NCBI GenBank assembly: GCA_018240465.1
Contig: JAFEFS010000097.1
Coordinates: 30,483-94,482, forward strand
From: Pseudomonadota bacterium
Lineage (GTDB): Bacteria; Pseudomonadota; Gammaproteobacteria; Xanthomonadales; Rhodanobacteraceae
Length of the DNA stretch: 64,000 nt
Reading direction: 5' to 3'
Below are positions 8,696 through 17,064 of this stretch, piece by piece. The position numbers and the translations under genes were made by a program. The notes beneath the pieces were generated by a model. The model made no database searches. It was given only the letters and a program-made list of their open reading frames with translations, and was not told where the DNA came from. Within the stretch, counting starts at the first letter, position 1; each line of letters opens with the position of its first letter.

Positions 8696-10096
8696 CTACT
8701 TCGCGAGCCTGGTCAGCAGACTGTGCCAGTAGTCGAGCGCGGCCGGTACTTCCGTGGCGGGCAGCTTTTCGTTGAGTCCGTGCGCAAAGGTATCGTTGGG
8801 CTTGGTGAACTCCGGAGCGACACCAAAACTCGGCACGCCGGCCGCGCGGAAATGCACGCTGTCGGTGGCATAGGCCGCCATGCCGGGTACGACTTCCACG
8901 CCGGGGAAGCGCTCGTGGATGGTCTCGGCGATAGCGCCCATGAGATCGGCGCGAAGCGGCGACGCAGCACTTCCGACCGGAAGCGGTTCGCGTACCGTGA
9001 TGCTGACGGTCGGATCGGCGATCACTTTCTCGAGCGCATCTTTGATTGCGGCAACCGGCGTGCCGGGAAAGATACGGCAATTGATGTTGGCATCGGCGCG
9101 TTGCGGCAGGGCGTTGCGCGCATGCCCCCCGTCCAGCATGGTGGCGACGCAGGTGGTGCGAATCTGTCCGACGTACGCCGGATCGGCGGAAATCGCGGCG
9201 GCGGCTTTCGCATCGTCGGGATTCGCCGCGAACGCGCGAATGGCTGTGGCCAGCGGGCCGGTTTCATGCGCACCGAGGGCCTTGAACGAGGCGAGCGTGA
9301 TGTCGTTGTGTTGCACGGGAAATTGGTATGCGGCGATGCGCTCGAGCGCCCGAGCCAGATGGTAGATCGCGTTTTTCGGCGGGTCCGGTTCGCTGGAATG
9401 ACCGCCGGCCGAGGTCACCGTCAACAAAAGATCGGCATAGGTCTTTTCCGCCGCCTGAATTTCGAACGTGACCGGCTTGAGGTTGGTGTCGTAGATGCCA
9501 CCCCCGCCATCCGCATTGAGCAGGAACTCCGCATCGTGATGGCGCTTGGCGAGTTCACGCGTGGAGATCATGCCGGTCTCCTCGTCGCCCGAGAACACCA
9601 GGACCAGCTCGCGCTTCGGCGCAAAGCCTTCACGCTTCAGGCGCATGAACGTCTCGACCAGTGCGACCACGCCGGTTTTCATGTCGGCCACGCCGCGGCC
9701 GTACAGATACCCGTTCTCCTCGACCAGCGTGAACGGATCGCGGGTCCAGTCGGCCGGATTGGCCGCGACCACGTCCATGTGCCCGGAAATCAGGATCGGC
9801 TTCAGGCTCTTGTCGCTGCCGGGGTAGCGCACCGTGAGTGCGGCGGTTTCGCCGACGGGAATGATCGTGATGTCGGACTTGGCAAAGCCGGCCGATTGCA
9901 GTTTCCCGGCGAGGTATTGCGCGAACTCCGGGACCTGACCCTTGCCTTGCACCGTTTGCATCGCGATCGCGTGGCGCAGCATGTCCATGGTTTCGGGCAT
10001 CGCCTGCGCGGTGGTTTCCGCCAGCGAAATCGATGGCAGTGCAAGAACTGAAAGCAGTCCACTGGCAAGCAGGCCGGCACGCAGCAAGGTATTCAT
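8696..10096 (-). CDS. M20 family metallopeptidase, secreted
   Basis: Zinc-dependent M20 exopeptidase (466 aa) with a Sec signal peptide (MNTLLRAGLLASGLLSVLAL, cleavage near SLA-ET), so it acts in the periplasm or outside. Metal and catalytic motifs are in order: ISGHMDVVAA (His ligand), RGVADMKTGV (bridging Asp), FSGDEETGM (catalytic and ligand Glu), LNADGG (Asp) and, near the C-terminus, a histidine in FAHGLNE. The dimerisation domain starts with TSAGGHSSEPDPP. The ATG at 10096 is preceded by GGGAGA and begins a clear signal peptide. The upstream GNAT gene has no stop in this frame and reads directly into this gene (see that entry). It converges with the Nudix gene. Confidence 0.9.
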   Translation of the reverse strand: MNTLLRAGLLASGLLSVLALPSISLAETTAQAMPETMDMLRHAIAMQTVQGKGQVPEFAQYLAGKLQSAGFAKSDITIIPVGETAALTVRYPGSDKSLKPILISGHMDVVAANPADWTRDPFTLVEENGYLYGRGVADMKTGVVALVETFMRLKREGFAPKRELVLVFSGDEETGMISTRELAKRHHDAEFLLNADGGGGIYDTNLKPVTFEIQAAEKTYADLLLTVTSAGGHSSEPDPPKNAIYHLARALERIAAYQFPVQHNDITLASFKALGAHETGPLATAIRAFAANPDDAKAAAAISADPAYVGQIRTTCVATMLDGGHARNALPQRADANINCRIFPGTPVAAIKDALEKVIADPTVSITVREPLPVGSAASPLRADLMGAIAETIHERFPGVEVVPGMAAYATDSVHFRAAGVPSFGVAPEFTKPNDTFAHGLNEKLPATEVPAALDYWHSLLTRLAK

Positions 10097-10744
10097 CGTT
10101 TCTCCCGAGTTGCCCGAAGTGCGCGCAGCATAGCGCAGGGGGCAATCGTTATGAAATTCTCGCGCGCAGCAAAAAGGGGGGGGGCAAAGCACATTGCAAT
10201 CCCGTGATTTGAAATTGCCTGTTTCGCTGATCATGCGTCGCATGATCAAGTCGGTCTGCGCATCGTCGCCGAGCCGAAACACATGTGCGCCAACCTGGAC
10301 GAAGCCGCATTTGCGATAGAACGCGATCGCGCGCGGATTGTGCTCCCAGACTCCGAGCCAGAGCATGTGCGCATCGAGCGCGGCAGCTTCGGCGAGCGCC
10401 GCATCCATCAGTCGTTGCGCGAGGCCGCGGCCGATCCAGTCGCGATCGATGTAGAAGCGCCAGAGTTCGACGGCGCGATCGGCCTTCACGCATTCTGGCG
10501 TCGAAGCGATGCGCAGCTGCGCGTAGCCGGCGATGCCGCCGTCGCATTCGACGAGCAGCGTGCGGATCCGCTCCGATTCGATCTCGGCGCGCTGCTTGTC
10601 CGCGCCATACGACGCAACCGCATGCGCCGCCATGTTTTCGGCTGTGTTGACCGCCGCGAAGGTGTCGCGGAACGTGCGTTCGGCGAGCGCAGCCAAGACC
10701 GCGGCATCGGCCGCAGTCGCGCTGCGGATGTACGTTTCGATCAT
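10097..10744 (-). CDS. GNAT acetyltransferase running in frame into the M20 peptidase (no own stop)
   Basis: GNAT-family N-acetyltransferase domain of about 170 residues from ATG 10744 ([20 protein letters not shown]). It includes the acetyl-CoA binding segment [17 protein letters not shown] and the C-terminal pattern [17 protein letters not shown]. The normal domain ends near DLIMRRM, but here no stop follows. The frame continues through about 45 residues of unlikely sequence, including CPPPFCC encoded by a nine-base homopolymer, and enters the signal peptide of the next gene. If the homopolymer were one base longer, the GNAT frame would stop at 10149. The start overlaps the efpL stop (ATGA). 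A fused product of 682 aa is therefore possible on paper, but two separate proteins are more likely. Confidence 0.7.
10176..10184. repeat. G9 homopolymer at the GNAT/M20 junction
   Basis: Nine consecutive G on the plus strand (nine C in the sense of the GNAT gene), preceded by five A. Its length decides whether the GNAT reading frame stops at 10149 or runs on into the peptidase. It may be a slippage-prone tract or a sequencing error site. Confidence 0.8.
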
Positions 10745-11304
10745 GCGCGTCCGGAGAATTCGCCGGTCGTCGTGTTGACGAAGACGTTTTCGCCGTTGGT
10801 GATGTACTCGGGCACCTGGATCTCGATGCCGGTGTTGAGCTTGGCCGGCTTCGAGCGCTTGGTTGCGGAGGCGCCTTTCAGTTCCGGCGCGGTGTCGACC
10901 ACCTGCAGCGTCACCGTCGCCGGTACCTGCAGGCCGATCGGCGCGTCGTCGATCAACTGGATGTAGTAACCGTCGACACCTTCGACGATGTAGCCGGCCG
11001 CATCGCCGACCGAAGAAGCGTCGAGCGTGTACTGGGTGTAGTCCTCGTTGTCCATGAACACGAACGCATCGCCATCCTTGTACGAGAAATTCGCCGCGCG
11101 GCGCACGAGCTCGGTTTCCTTGAGGTCGTCGTCGGCGCGCAGCGAGATGTCGAGCTTGGTCGCGCCCGGCACCGAATACATCACGAAGCGGAAAGTGACG
11201 TTGCCACCGCGACCCTGCGGGGAGCTGCGTTCGATTTCGCGAATCTGGTACACCTTGCCGTTGTATTCGACGACGTTGCCGCGTTTGATTTCGAAGGCTT
11301 TCAT
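10741..11304 (-). CDS. efpL: Elongation factor P-like protein EfpL (YeiP)
   Basis: EF-P paralogue (187 aa) of the EfpL/YeiP group, which binds ribosomes stalled at difficult sequences such as polyprolines. Three OB-type domains can be followed: [20 protein letters not shown] at the start, [14 protein letters not shown] in domain II, and [17 protein letters not shown] with VPEYITNGE in domain III. The tip loop reads SSPQGRGGN, with Arg32 where canonical EF-P carries the modified lysine. An Arg-tipped loop is a mark of EfpL rather than EF-P. The ATG at 11304 matches the family start; an in-frame GTG-type extension upstream is not needed. Its stop overlaps the GNAT start (ATGA). Confidence 0.9.
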   Translation of the reverse strand: MKAFEIKRGNVVEYNGKVYQIREIERSSPQGRGGNVTFRFVMYSVPGATKLDISLRADDDLKETELVRRAANFSYKDGDAFVFMDNEDYTQYTLDASSVGDAAGYIVEGVDGYYIQLIDDAPIGLQVPATVTLQVVDTAPELKGASATKRSKPAKLNTGIEIQVPEYITNGENVFVNTTTGEFSGRA

Positions 11305-11314
11305 GATTTGTCCC

Positions 11315-11337
11315 GTCATTCCAGCGAATGCCGGAAT
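11315..11337. repeat. Dispersed palindromic repeat (GTCATTCC...GGAAT type)
   Basis: Copy of the short proteobacterial palindromic repeat, reading GTCATTCCAGCGAATGCCGG then AAT. It lies in the efpL leader, directly upstream of that gene's ribosome site. Related copies are at 21359, 53105 and 54887. Confidence 0.55.
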
Positions 11338-11417
11338 CCTGTGTCCTGGAATGGGTGGAAAATGGATCCCGTGTCAGCACATATCCCTGTGCCGCGCGGG
11401 ATGAGTTCGTCCCGGAC

Positions 11418-12185
11418 TCATTTGGGCGCCAACCGAATCGCACCGTCGAGGCGGATCACGCTGCCGTTGAGGTAGCGATTGCGCAGGATGAAGGCTACCG
11501 TATCGGCGAATTCCTCCGCCGTGCCGAGGCGCGAAGGGTAGGGTACTTGTGCACAAAGGGAATTGTATACCTGTTCCGGCATGCCCTCGACCATTGGCGT
11601 GTGGAACACGCCCGGTGCGACGGTCATCACGCGCACGCCGATGCGCGCGAATTCGCGCGCCATCGGCAGGGTCATGCCGACCACGCCGCCTTTCGATGCC
11701 GAGTACGCGGCCTGGCCGATCTGGCCCTCGAATGCGGCGATCGAGGCCGTGTTGACGATCACGCCGCGCTCACCATCCTCGCCCGGCGCGTTGTGCTGCA
11801 TCAGGTCGGCGGCGGCCTTGGCGACATTGAAGCTGCCGATCAGATTGACCGTCACCGTGGTCGCGAAAGTAGCAAGCCGCATCGGGCCTTCCTTGCCGAG
11901 CACGCGGCCGGCGCCGAGGATGCCGGCGCAGCTGATCGCGGCATTGAGGCCGCCGAGCCATTCCTGCGCCGCCTTCGCGTTCGCGGCGACCTGTTCCTCG
12001 GAACTCACGTCGGTGTTGAAGTAGCGCGTACTAGCGCCGATCGCGGCGACGGCCTGCGCGCCCTTCTCGGCGCTGACGTCGAAAAGCGCGACTTTTGCGC
12101 CGTGCGCCACGAGTTGCCTGGCGACGCCGAAGCCCAGCCCGGACGCGCCACCGGTGACGATGGCCTTGACCTGATCCAGTTGCAT
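11418..12185 (-). CDS. SDR-family 3-hydroxyacyl-CoA dehydrogenase (HSD10-like)
   Basis: Short-chain dehydrogenase/reductase (255 aa), closest in pattern to type 2 3-hydroxyacyl-CoA dehydrogenases (HSD17B10-like) that oxidise 3-hydroxyacyl-CoA or 2-methyl-3-hydroxybutyryl-CoA with NAD. The cofactor loop is TGGASGLGFG, the Asp in ALFDVS favours NAD, and the catalytic set is NTAS...YSASKGG (Ser, Tyr, Lys). The C-terminal MVEGMPEQVYNSL and VPYPSRLGTAEEFA are typical of this group. It is cytoplasmic. A role in isoleucine or fatty-acid oxidation would fit the liu cluster elsewhere in the window, but the genes are not adjacent. It is divergent from the first DUF1800 gene. Confidence 0.88.
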   Translation of the reverse strand: MQLDQVKAIVTGGASGLGFGVARQLVAHGAKVALFDVSAEKGAQAVAAIGASTRYFNTDVSSEEQVAANAKAAQEWLGGLNAAISCAGILGAGRVLGKEGPMRLATFATTVTVNLIGSFNVAKAAADLMQHNAPGEDGERGVIVNTASIAAFEGQIGQAAYSASKGGVVGMTLPMAREFARIGVRVMTVAPGVFHTPMVEGMPEQVYNSLCAQVPYPSRLGTAEEFADTVAFILRNRYLNGSVIRLDGAIRLAPK

Positions 12186-12210
12186 GAAGTTTCCGCTCTT
12201 GTTGAAAAAT

Positions 12211-12227
12211 GCAGGCAGGATGCCTGC
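12211..12227. repeat. Small hairpin in the SDR/DUF1800 divergent region
   Basis: Perfect 6-bp stem GCAGGC / GCCTGC with a 5-base loop, flanked by AAAAAT on one side and TTTACTT on the other. It sits between two divergently transcribed genes, so a normal terminator role is unlikely. It may be a small dispersed repeat or a regulatory hairpin in the SDR leader. Confidence 0.35.
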
Positions 12228-12379
12228 TTTACTTGATTTTCGCGATCAGGGCCGAACGCAAAAAGCAACCGGCGCGAATTGTAGCAAGCCACCGGCAAGT
12301 GACAACCAAGGCATGTTTCTGCGGTGCCGGATGGACTAAAGTGCTGGCCGTTGCGTGATCACCGTTTGGAGAGACAGCC

Positions 12380-14191
12380 ATGGGCATGTTCGGCGGCGTT
12401 TGGCGAACCGTCTTTGTCTGTGTGTTCGCATGCATGGCGGGTGCCGCGCACGCGGGTGTCGATTCCGCCGCCGGCATGATTTCTCCGGGCCCATGGATAT
12501 CGCCGAGCCGGGCCGATGCCGCACGCTTTCTGGCTCAGGCCACGTTCGGCGCCAGCGATGCGGACATCGCACACCTGCAGCGCGTCGGCTATCTCGGTTG
12601 GATCAACGAGCAAGTTGCGGCGACGGTTTCCCTCGAAAAGCCCTATCTCGACTGGGACAGTCCGTCGGGTGACAACAACAACCAGAACCCGCGCCGCGAA
12701 ATCTGGACGATCAATGCGCTCGGCGCGCCCGATCCCAGCCGTTCCGGTTTTCCGGGCAACGCGCATGTCGATCAGTTGCGCCAGCGCATGGCGTTCGCGC
12801 TGTCGGAGATTTTTGTCGTATCGAGTCAGAACAGCGGCCTGTCGTACCAGCAATGGGCGCTGGGCAGCTTCTACGATGTGCTGGCGAAAGACGCGTTCGC
12901 GAACTACCGCACCCTGCTCGAGGATGTGACCAAGCACCCGGCGATGGGCAATTACCTGTCGATGATCCAGAACCGCAAGGCGGACGCATCGCTCAACATC
13001 CACCCGGACGAAAACTACGCTCGCGAAGTCTTGCAGCTGTTCTCGATCGGACTGAACCAGCTGAACGCCGACGGCACGCGCCAGCTCGACGGGAACGGCC
13101 AGCCGCTGCCGACCTATGACCAGACCACGGTGCGCGGGTTCGCCGCGGTGTTCACCGGCTGGAACTACACCAACGTCGGCTGCGGGCCGAGCACCTACAA
13201 TTGCTGCGATGCCGACCACTATTTCGATTGGGGTTGTGCGGCCATCGCCTACAACTCGCCGCGCTGGCAACTGCCGATGCAACCGATCGAGGCCTGGCAC
13301 GACTCGACTTCGGACAAGCAATTGCTGCAATACCCCGGCGTCGCGCTCGCCAACGGCGTGCTCGTGCATGGCGGCGATGCGCAGGCCGAGATGACGGCAG
13401 CGCTGGACAACATCTTCCACCACCCGAACGTCGGCCCGTTCCTCGGCAGGCAGCTGATCCAGCGCCTGGTCACGAGCAATCCTTCGCCGGCCTACGTCGC
13501 CCGCGTCGCGGCGGCGTTCAACGACAACGGCAGCGGCGTGCGCGGCGATCTGCTCGCCGTGCTCAAGGCGATTCTGCTCGATGCGGAGGCGCGTTCGATC
13601 CCGCCGGGCATGGCCGACAGCTATGGCAAGTTGCGCGAACCGATCATCAAGTTCACCCACCTGTGGCGCGCGATGGCGGCACGGTCGTCGAGCGGCCGCA
13701 TCGACAATTTCAATACCTACCCGCAACTGCAGGACTGGATCGGCCAGGCGCCGCTGGCGAGCGGTTCGGTGTTCAATTTCTTCAGCCCGTTCTTCGTCCA
13801 GCCGGGCGAACCGGCGCAGCGCGGGTTGAAGGCGCCGGAATTCCAGATCCTGACCGACATGTATGCGCTGAACACGCCGGACCGGCTGTATCACGAAATT
13901 TTTTGCAACTATTCGGGCAGCGGGGATTGCTGGGCCGCGGACGATCCCGGCACGATCCAGAACAACATCCAGCGTGATGCGGCGCTGGCGATGAGCAACC
14001 CCGGCCAATTGCTCGACCAGTACAACCTGCTGTTCCTGTCCGGGCAGATGTCGGGCTACATGCGCGGCATCATTCTCGATCGCATCAACAAGATCACCAG
14101 CGGCAACCGCGGCGCCAGCGCCGGCATGTTCCGCGTGCAGCACGCGCTGTACCTGATTCTCAATTCCCCCGAATACTCGATCCAGAAGTGA
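12380..14191 (+). CDS. DUF1800 domain protein, exported (first DUF1800-DUF1501 pair)
   Basis: DUF1800-family protein (603 aa) with a Sec-type signal peptide (VFVCVFACMAGAAHA, cleavage after AHA). Family landmarks are RFLAQATFGASDADI near the N-terminus, QLRQRMAFALSEIFVVS, the strongly conserved HPDENYAREVLQLFSIGL, and FVGPFLGRQLIQRLVTSNP-like sequence read as PFLGRQLIQRLVTSNPSPAY. The C-terminal half carries SGSVFNFFSPFF. Biochemical function is unknown for the family. It is almost always next to a DUF1501 gene, as here, where the stop overlaps the next gene's possible GTG. GAGAG lies ahead of the ATG. An internal segment with five Cys (CGPST, NCCDADHYF, GCAA) is peculiar to this copy. Confidence 0.9.
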   Translation: MGMFGGVWRTVFVCVFACMAGAAHAGVDSAAGMISPGPWISPSRADAARFLAQATFGASDADIAHLQRVGYLGWINEQVAATVSLEKPYLDWDSPSGDNNNQNPRREIWTINALGAPDPSRSGFPGNAHVDQLRQRMAFALSEIFVVSSQNSGLSYQQWALGSFYDVLAKDAFANYRTLLEDVTKHPAMGNYLSMIQNRKADASLNIHPDENYAREVLQLFSIGLNQLNADGTRQLDGNGQPLPTYDQTTVRGFAAVFTGWNYTNVGCGPSTYNCCDADHYFDWGCAAIAYNSPRWQLPMQPIEAWHDSTSDKQLLQYPGVALANGVLVHGGDAQAEMTAALDNIFHHPNVGPFLGRQLIQRLVTSNPSPAYVARVAAAFNDNGSGVRGDLLAVLKAILLDAEARSIPPGMADSYGKLREPIIKFTHLWRAMAARSSSGRIDNFNTYPQLQDWIGQAPLASGSVFNFFSPFFVQPGEPAQRGLKAPEFQILTDMYALNTPDRLYHEIFCNYSGSGDCWAADDPGTIQNNIQRDAALAMSNPGQLLDQYNLLFLSGQMSGYMRGIILDRINKITSGNRGASAGMFRVQHALYLILNSPEYSIQK

Positions 14192-14199
14192 GCCGCGCC

Positions 14200-15639
14200 A
14201 TGCATTTCGATCGACGTGAATTCCTGCGCAAGAGCCTCGGCGCCGCGCTCGGCGGCGTCAGCCTGTATTCCGCGCTCGGCAATCTGAAACTGATGGCCGC
14301 GGCCACGAGCAACTACAGCTTCAGCGACTACAAGGCGCTGGTGTGCGTGTTTCTGTACGGCGGCAACGACTCACTCAACATGATCGTGCCGTACGATGCG
14401 ACGCATTATGCCCAGTACCGCAGTCTGCGCTCGCAGATCGCATTGGCCCAATCCACCGTGCAGGCGAATGCACTCAACGCGACGCCGAGCGATGGCGGTC
14501 AGTATGGCGCGCATCCGGCGCTGGGCGATCAGACCGCTGCCGGTGGCAATGCCGGCTTGCGCGCTCTGTTCAATGCCGGCAAGGCTGCGATCGTGGCGAA
14601 CGTAGGCACCTTGATCCAGCCGATCACCGGCGCGCAATTCCGCGCCGGCAGCGTGCCGGTACCGCCGAGCCTGTTCTCGCACGCCGACCAGCAACCGCAA
14701 TGGCAGACCGCGCGGCCGGACGATCTGACCGCAGGCGGCTGGGGCGGGCGCGTTTCCGATCTGCTCGCGAGCGCGAACACCGGCTCGCTGCCGATGGTCG
14801 TGTCGACGAGCAACAACAACGTGTTCGAGCGCGGCAACACGGTGAGCCCGTATTGCGTCGATCCGGGCGGAGTCAGCCAGATGAGCTACCTAGGCGGCGG
14901 TGAAGCCTGGATCGCGACCGGCAACGATCCCGATTCGGCCGCGGCCTACAAGGCGCTGATCGCGCAGGGCACGCAGGCGCACGTGCTCGAGCGCGCGTTC
15001 GCCGACAAGTCCCGGCTCGCGGTGGCGAATGCCGATCTGCTGATCGCGGCGCTGAACCCGGTGCCGCCGCTGCCCGCGCTGCGGACGACGTTTCCGGCCA
15101 GCGATCTCGGCCAGCAACTGCAGATGGTCGCGCAGATGATTCGTGTGCGCGCGACGCTGGGCATGAGCCGCCAGGTGTTCTTCGTTTCGGCCGGCAACTA
15201 CGACACGCACAGCGACCAGCTGAGCAACCAGCAGGACAACCTTTCCGAACTGTCGCAGGCGCTGAGCGCGTTCTACAGCGCAACGGCGGAACTCGGCGTC
15301 GCCAACGGCGTGACTGCGTTCACTGCGTCCGATTTCGGTCGCTCCTTCACCAGCAACTCGACCGGCACCGACCACGGCTGGGGTGGCCACCATTTCGTCG
15401 TCGGCGGCGCGGTCCACGGCGGCAGCTTCTACGGCACGATGCCGTCGCTGGCGCTGAACACCAATCAGAACCCGAACGCAAATCCCGACGACACCGGTTA
15501 TGGCCAGATCGTGCCGACGACCTCGGTCGACCAGTACGCCGCGACGCTGGCGAGCTGGTTCGGCGTCGGTGCCTCCGACCTCGCCACGATCTTCCCGAAC
15601 CTCGGCCGCTTCGCGACGGCGAATCTCGGTTTCGTTTGA
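14200..15639 (+). CDS. DUF1501 domain protein, Tat-exported (first pair)
   Basis: DUF1501-family protein (479 aa). This family is related to the alkaline phosphatase/sulfatase fold. The N-terminus is a twin-arginine signal, DRREFLRKSLGAALGG, so the folded protein is exported to the periplasm, possibly with a bound metal. Conserved family segments: YKALVCVFLYGGNDSLNMIVP (shown here as VFLYGGNDSLNM), GNYDTHSDQ, TASDFGRSF and the metal-site-like GTDHGWGGHHFVVGG. ATG 14200 is chosen because the Tat motif follows at once; a GTG at 14188 overlaps the DUF1800 stop. Partnership with DUF1800 suggests one exported complex or pathway, with substrate unknown. Confidence 0.9.
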   Translation: MHFDRREFLRKSLGAALGGVSLYSALGNLKLMAAATSNYSFSDYKALVCVFLYGGNDSLNMIVPYDATHYAQYRSLRSQIALAQSTVQANALNATPSDGGQYGAHPALGDQTAAGGNAGLRALFNAGKAAIVANVGTLIQPITGAQFRAGSVPVPPSLFSHADQQPQWQTARPDDLTAGGWGGRVSDLLASANTGSLPMVVSTSNNNVFERGNTVSPYCVDPGGVSQMSYLGGGEAWIATGNDPDSAAAYKALIAQGTQAHVLERAFADKSRLAVANADLLIAALNPVPPLPALRTTFPASDLGQQLQMVAQMIRVRATLGMSRQVFFVSAGNYDTHSDQLSNQQDNLSELSQALSAFYSATAELGVANGVTAFTASDFGRSFTSNSTGTDHGWGGHHFVVGGAVHGGSFYGTMPSLALNTNQNPNANPDDTGYGQIVPTTSVDQYAATLASWFGVGASDLATIFPNLGRFATANLGFV

Positions 15640-15788
15640 GCGTTTCGACCCGGGTTCCAGGCAAGCGGGTTGCGGCGAACGCGGGAATCCGGCGACTCCT
15701 GTTGCGGAACTCGTCGTGCTGGACGGCAATGGCAGCGGATTCCCGCGTTCGCCGCGCCGGTGAACAATGTGGCTTCCCCGTTGCGGTG

Positions 15789-16010
15789 TCAGTCGATGGG
15801 GAACGGACCTTCCTCGCCCACGCTTTCGCGGTATCCGTTCGCGCCGATCGCCTGGGCGAGCGGGCTGCGGAAATCCTCGTCCGCGCGCAGGCACTGGAGC
15901 ACGTGGCGGAAGTCGAGGCGCGGTCGCCAGCCGAGTTCGCGGTGCGCGAGGCCATTGACGTTGACGCCGTGAGTCGAAGCAACCTTGCCATCGGCCGTCA
16001 TGAATGTCAC
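15789..16010 (-). pseudogene. 3'-terminal fragment of an NAD-dependent epimerase gene (partial duplicate of 18090-19091)
   Basis: This stretch repeats the last 60 or so codons of the complete epimerase gene at 18090-19091 in the same orientation. Shared sequence includes RRELGWQPRYDFGHVLQCLR there against HRELGWRPRLDFRHVLQCLR here, then DEDFRSPLAQAIGA and EEGPFP in both. Nucleotide identity over about 170 bp looks close to 90 percent by eye. The Rossmann domain and catalytic YxxxK are absent, so it cannot be an active enzyme. A GTG at 16010 overlaps the stop of the DoxX gene, so a 73-residue peptide could still be translated. Best seen as a remnant of a duplication. Confidence 0.75.
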
Positions 16011-16519
16011 AACGCCTGCTTTGATTGCGGGCCAAGGGCACGCCGGCGCGCGATGCTTCCTGAGAGTCCGTCGAGCGACAAAGGGCCGCTACCGCCCAGA
16101 ATCAATGCGACCAGCGCCGCCAGGTAGAGCAGATCGGTTTCGTACCCCGGCTGGCCGAAGTGTGCGCCGCTTTCCGTGACCGACAACAATTTGATGGAAC
16201 TGAATCCGTTTGGCAGGTGCACCGTGAAAATGGCAACGCAGAGCACGCCGATCATCGGCACACTCGCGAGCGGAATACAGCAACCTGCGAGCACGGCGAA
16301 GCCGCCGATCAATTCCACAAGTATCGTTGCCCAGGCCAACAGGTCCGGCATGGGCATACCCAGAGCACCGAGGATGTGCACGAACGAATCCGGCCCGCGG
16401 GCCAACTTCGCGTAACCATGCGACATGAAACCGTATCCGACTATCAGACGCAGCGGGATGGCGAACCAATGCGGTCCGACGTTGGCCAAACGAACGCGGT
16501 GCGGGAAAAAGTCTTTCAT
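16007..16519 (-). CDS. DoxX-family membrane protein
   Basis: 170-aa inner-membrane protein of the DoxX/SURF4-like family with about four helices. Typical segments are IPLRLIVGYGFMSHGYAKLA, WATILVELIGGFAVLAGCC, VPMIGVLCVAIFTVHLPNGF and TDLLYLAALVALILGG. DoxX-like proteins are linked to redox or thiosulfate/quinone functions in some organisms, but most, like this one, are uncharacterised. Its ATG overlaps the stop of the upstream GNAT gene (ATGA), indicating coupled translation. The gene lies in a segment with visibly lower GC than the flanks, between the two copies of the epimerase 3' end. Confidence 0.85.
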   Translation of the reverse strand: MKDFFPHRVRLANVGPHWFAIPLRLIVGYGFMSHGYAKLARGPDSFVHILGALGMPMPDLLAWATILVELIGGFAVLAGCCIPLASVPMIGVLCVAIFTVHLPNGFSSIKLLSVTESGAHFGQPGYETDLLYLAALVALILGGSGPLSLDGLSGSIARRRALGPQSKQAL

Positions 16520-16983
16520 GTGGCGATCTTTCCCTTCGACAGGTCCAGCGTCAGCCTGAGCATATCCGTGTGCCGGATGCCGTCTTCGTACAAAGGTTCG
16601 GGGTAATTTTCCAGAAAGAAGTCTTTCTCCACCGAGCTGACCCTGAAGCCGGCGCGCTGATAAAACGTCAAGTAGTAGCCGAAGCTCGCCGTTCCCACCT
16701 CGAGGCGCAGGCCCGCGCCTTCGCGGACACGGGCGATCGCGTGTTCGAGCAGCGCTTTCCCGATGCCGCGGCGCTGGCGAGACGGTGCAACCGAGATGTT
16801 CATCAGCTCGTACTTGGCTGGCACCGTCTCCTTCAACACGTACACGCCGACGACAGCCTCGTCGATCTGCGCCACAAAGCATTGCGCCCCGGCCAAGTAG
16901 TGGAGGATTTTTCCGATCGATGGATCGGCTTCCAGCAGCAGTTCCATGGGGGCATCAGCCGGAGCTATTTGAACTATCTTCAT
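16516..16983 (-). CDS. GNAT family N-acetyltransferase
   Basis: 155-aa GNAT acetyltransferase, cytoplasmic. The family core is NISVAPSRQRRGIGKALLEHAI (seen as the RQRRGIGKALL acetyl-CoA loop), followed by LRLEVGTASFGYYLTFYQRAGF, where the Tyr residues occupy the catalytic region. The C-terminus ENYPEPLYEDGIRHTDMLRL matches a subgroup of small GNATs common next to transport or stress genes. The ATG at 16983 is preceded by AGG. It overlaps the DoxX start and follows the HAD gene by 81 bp. Acceptor substrate unknown. Confidence 0.85.
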   Translation of the reverse strand: MKIVQIAPADAPMELLLEADPSIGKILHYLAGAQCFVAQIDEAVVGVYVLKETVPAKYELMNISVAPSRQRRGIGKALLEHAIARVREGAGLRLEVGTASFGYYLTFYQRAGFRVSSVEKDFFLENYPEPLYEDGIRHTDMLRLTLDLSKGKIAT

Positions 16984-17064
16984 GATTTGCCTGCGCCGTG
17001 TCCGCGTCGGGTAACGGTGAGTTTCGCGAATGTGGAGAGTTTGCGGTGCGCGAATACACAACAG

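Noticed and set aside
12211..12227. Hairpin as a rho-independent terminator
   Set aside because: It lies between two divergent genes, so no transcript should end there.
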